From CAYUXU01 sp964489695 (lineage in GTDB: Bacteria; Bacillota_I; Bacilli_A; Erysipelotrichales; Erysipelotrichaceae), in contig CAZAZP010000036.1 in assembly GCA_964489695.1 (NCBI GenBank), positions 1-7,046 on the forward strand: DNA of 7,046 nt. Reading direction: 5' to 3'. Numbering within the stretch: position 1 is the first letter of the stretch; the number at the start of each line of letters is the position of its first letter. A program made the position numbers and the translations under genes. Positions 5,885 through 7,046 of this stretch are shown piece by piece. The notes beneath the pieces were generated by a model. That model was not told the DNA's origin, did not search any database, and saw only the letters and a list, made by a program, of their open reading frames with translations.

Positions 5885-6352
5885 TTAACGGTTGATAGTT
5901 GGTCGCGAATAGTTATAGGCTACAAAGATCGCAAAGATCCGAAATAATAAAAACAATCCATTATTCAAAACATTTTGGCCTCCAATTAACTCTAATAAGG
6001 TACCAAAATAAGTATATTTTAAAACAAAGGCAATCGTAGCGAAAGAAAGATTTTGCCAGCCAACTACTAATAAAACGGTTGTTACATCGGCGGTTAAAAG
6101 CATAATGAAGGTTAAGATGGCAGCTAAATAAGCAAATTCAGCAGTTACCCCACGTCCAATATGGGCGACGGTCTTTCCCATTAGATAACCTAATAAAAGA
6201 TAAAGCAATGAGAACTCTAATCCAATGGGGAACATGGCATTTAACACACTAAAGCTCACTCCTAAAATAATAGCAATAACTAAACCAATTAGACTGGCTT
6301 TAAGTAAGCGTTCTCGTTTTGATGTCGCGGTAAAATCAAATCTTTTAAACAT
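5885..6352 (-). CDS. Small integral membrane protein of unknown function
   Basis: The 155-residue protein has a short charged N-terminus (MFKRFDFTATSKRERLLK) followed by about five hydrophobic segments (residues 19-38, 44-60, 72-98, 104-122 and 131-148) and ends in a short polar tail (YSRPTINR). The positive N-terminus suggests it stays inside. Between segments 2 and 3 lies GKTVAHIGRGVTAEFAYLA (59-77), a pattern that loosely recalls several uncharacterised bacterial membrane proteins. I do not recognise the family with confidence. AGGAG lies about 6 nt before the ATG, and an extended -10 (TGCTATAAT) a little further upstream, so it heads the leftward unit with alr 4 bp downstream. Tight linkage to alr hints at an envelope-related role, but this is inference from position only. 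Confidence 0.75.
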   Translation of the reverse strand: MFKRFDFTATSKRERLLKASLIGLVIAIILGVSFSVLNAMFPIGLEFSLLYLLLGYLMGKTVAHIGRGVTAEFAYLAAILTFIMLLTADVTTVLLVVGWQNLSFATIAFVLKYTYFGTLLELIGGQNVLNNGLFLLFRIFAIFVAYNYSRPTINR

Positions 6353-6374
6353 AATTTACTCCTGACTTTTTATA

Positions 6375-6383
6375 ATTATAGCA
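6375..6383 (-). promoter_or_regulatory. Extended -10 promoter of the membrane protein-alr unit
   Basis: On the minus strand the sequence reads TGCTATAAT, a perfect -10 with a TGn extension, 22 bp before the ATG at 6352. No good -35 is seen 16-18 bp upstream (a T-rich tract there gives TTTTCT or TTTCTG), which extended -10 promoters can tolerate. Confidence 0.65.
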
Positions 6384-6426
6384 TAGTTTTTTAGCTCAGA
6401 AAAAAGAGAATAAACGAACCTGTGAT

Positions 6427-6448
6427 ATTCAGCTTAAATTCAGCTTAA
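6427..6448. repeat. Exact 11-bp tandem repeat in the divergent intergenic region
   Basis: ATTCAGCTTAA occurs twice head to tail (6427-6437 and 6438-6448) with no mismatch. The repeat sits 14 bp upstream of the tRNA promoter -35 and about 45 bp upstream of the leftward -10, so it could influence either unit. A period of 11 bp puts both copies on the same helix face, the spacing used by tandem-binding response regulators of the OmpR/PhoB type. A regulator is not identified. Confidence 0.6.
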
Positions 6449-6462
6449 TTGCCGGTTTAATG

Positions 6463-6491
6463 TTGACTAGCCCGCTTTAATTTGTTATATT
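6463..6491 (+). promoter_or_regulatory. Promoter of the tRNA operon
   Basis: TTGACT (6463-6468) and TATATT (6486-6491) are separated by 17 bp, and TGT at 6483-6485 adds a TGn extension. Transcription should start near 6498, about 16 nt before the first tRNA. No GC-rich discriminator follows the -10. Confidence 0.85.
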
Positions 6492-6513
6492 ATTAAAGCG
6501 TTATTAAAGTTTT

Positions 6514-6589
6514 GGAGGTTTAGCTCAGTTGGGAGAGCATCTGCCTTACAAGCAGAGGGTCAGGGGTTCAAGTCCCTTAACCTCCACCA
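6514..6589 (+). tRNA. tRNA-Val (anticodon TAC)
   Basis: GGAGGTT pairs with AACCTCC, the D arm is GCTC...GAGC and the anticodon stem TCTGC/GCAGA encloses CTTACAA, giving TAC, which reads GTA and other valine codons. The T arm is AGGGG/CCCTT with a G-T pair. CCA is encoded at 6587-6589. It is the first gene of the operon. Confidence 0.97.
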
Positions 6590-6597
6590 GTAATAGC

Positions 6598-6673
<76 letters not shown>

Positions 6674-6677
6674 GCGC

Positions 6678-6761
6678 GGAGGGGTAGCGAAGTGGCTAAA
6701 CGCGGTTGACTGTAACTCAATTCCTTCGGGTTCGGCAGTTCGAATCTGTCCCCCTCCACCA
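6678..6761 (+). tRNA. tRNA-Tyr (anticodon GTA)
   Basis: GGAGGGG pairs with CCCCTCC. The anticodon loop CTGTAAC gives GTA. A long variable arm (TTCCTTCGGGTTC region) makes this a class II tRNA of 84 nt including CCA, as expected for bacterial tRNA-Tyr. It follows tRNA-Thr after 4 nt. Confidence 0.97.
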
Positions 6762-6766
6762 GCTGT

Positions 6767-6841
6767 TGGGGCATAGCCAAGCGGTAAGGCATCAGACTTT
6801 GACTCTGACATTCCCTGGTTCGATCCCAGGTGCCCCAGCCA
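6767..6841 (+). tRNA. tRNA-Gln (anticodon TTG)
   Basis: TGGGGCA pairs with TGCCCCA and the discriminator is G. The anticodon stem CAGA/TCTG encloses CTTTGAC, giving TTG for CAA/CAG codons. The T arm is CCTGG/CCAGG. CCA is encoded. It follows tRNA-Tyr after 5 nt. Confidence 0.96.
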
Positions 6842-6848
6842 AAATAGT

Positions 6849-6924
6849 GACCCGTTAGCTCAGGTGGTAGAGCATCTGACTTTTAATCAGAGGGTCGGGC
6901 GTTCGAGTCGCCCACGGGTCACCA
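6849..6924 (+). tRNA. tRNA-Lys (anticodon TTT)
   Basis: GACCCGT pairs with ACGGGTC. The anticodon stem TCTGA/TCAGA encloses CTTTTAA, giving TTT for AAA/AAG codons. The T arm is CGGGC/GCCCA-like with loop GTTCGAGTC. CCA is encoded. It follows tRNA-Gln after 7 nt. Confidence 0.97.
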
Positions 6925-6934
6925 TTAACATTTT

Positions 6935-7008
6935 GCGGATGTAGTTCAATGGTAGAACTTCAGCCTTCCAAGCTGACTACGTGGGTTCGATTCCCATCAT
7001 CCGCTCCA
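6935..7008 (+). tRNA. tRNA-Gly (anticodon TCC)
   Basis: GCGGATG pairs with CATCCGC and the discriminator is T, usual for tRNA-Gly. The anticodon stem TCAGC/GCTGA encloses CTTCCAA, giving TCC for GGA/GGG codons. CCA is encoded at 7006-7008. It follows tRNA-Lys after 10 nt and is the last tRNA in the window. Confidence 0.96.
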
Positions 7009-7028
7009 AAAATTAAAAACACTCAAAA

Positions 7029-7046
7029 AGCCTTTATTTAAAGGCT
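7029..7046 (+). terminator. Probable terminator hairpin of the tRNA operon (cut by window edge)
   Basis: AGCCTTT (7029-7035) pairs with AAAGGCT (7040-7046) around ATTT, 20 nt after the last tRNA and preceded by an A-run. The T-run expected after the stem would lie outside the window, so termination is likely but not proven here. Confidence 0.7.

Noticed and set aside
6391..6400. TTAGCTCAGA, resembling a tRNA D-arm
   Set aside because: No acceptor, anticodon or T-arm sequence surrounds it, so a tRNA fragment or integration remnant is not supported.

Overview
The window is AT-rich, with strong AGGAGG-type ribosome-binding sites, TTGACA/TATAAT promoters (several with a TGn extension of the -10) and hairpin-plus-T-run terminators. 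It also has tRNAs with encoded CCA ends, a CsoR/CstR-family repressor, an ECF-type S component and a DUF349 protein. Together these point to a low-GC Bacillota chromosome, probably in or near the Lactobacillales. The genus cannot be told from this sequence. Stop codons are TAA and TGA, and nothing suggests a non-standard code.

Left part, rightward (1-3360). A short leader with a clear promoter drives an ECF transporter S component whose substrate is unknown. Next comes what looks like a reactive-sulfur operon. A TTGACA/TATAAT promoter contains a perfect 6-4-6 palindrome, ATACCC-GTAG-GGGTAT, of the type bound by CsoR/CstR repressors. It drives a coenzyme A-disulfide (persulfide) reductase fused to a C-terminal rhodanese domain. 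The reductase gene overlaps by ATGA with a CstR-like repressor gene. A second 6-4-6 palindrome follows the repressor stop codon and precedes a TIM-barrel sugar-phosphate isomerase/epimerase-like gene. The simplest reading is that the repressor senses persulfide through cysteine and controls the detoxifying enzyme, itself and perhaps the barrel gene. Oddly, the repressor lacks the second conserved cysteine expected of CstR.

Middle part (3361-4790). A hairpin-rich leader with one good and one weak promoter precedes a DUF349-repeat protein with a coiled-coil tail. This gene ends at a hairpin with an A-run on the left and a T-run on the right, apparently serving both converging transcription units.

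Right part. A leftward unit (6352 to 4789) encodes a small unknown membrane protein followed 4 bp later by alanine racemase, which supplies D-alanine for peptidoglycan. The alr start has no visible Shine-Dalgarno sequence. A rightward tRNA operon (Val-Thr-Tyr-Gln-Lys-Gly) starts from a strong promoter at 6463-6491. The 161-bp divergent region between the two units carries an exact 11-bp tandem repeat. The window ends inside a probable terminator hairpin of the tRNA operon.

Most of the window is ordinary core genome. The parts most worth a second look are the persulfide-type operon with its two palindromes and atypical repressor, and the barrel protein with an apparently altered metal site.
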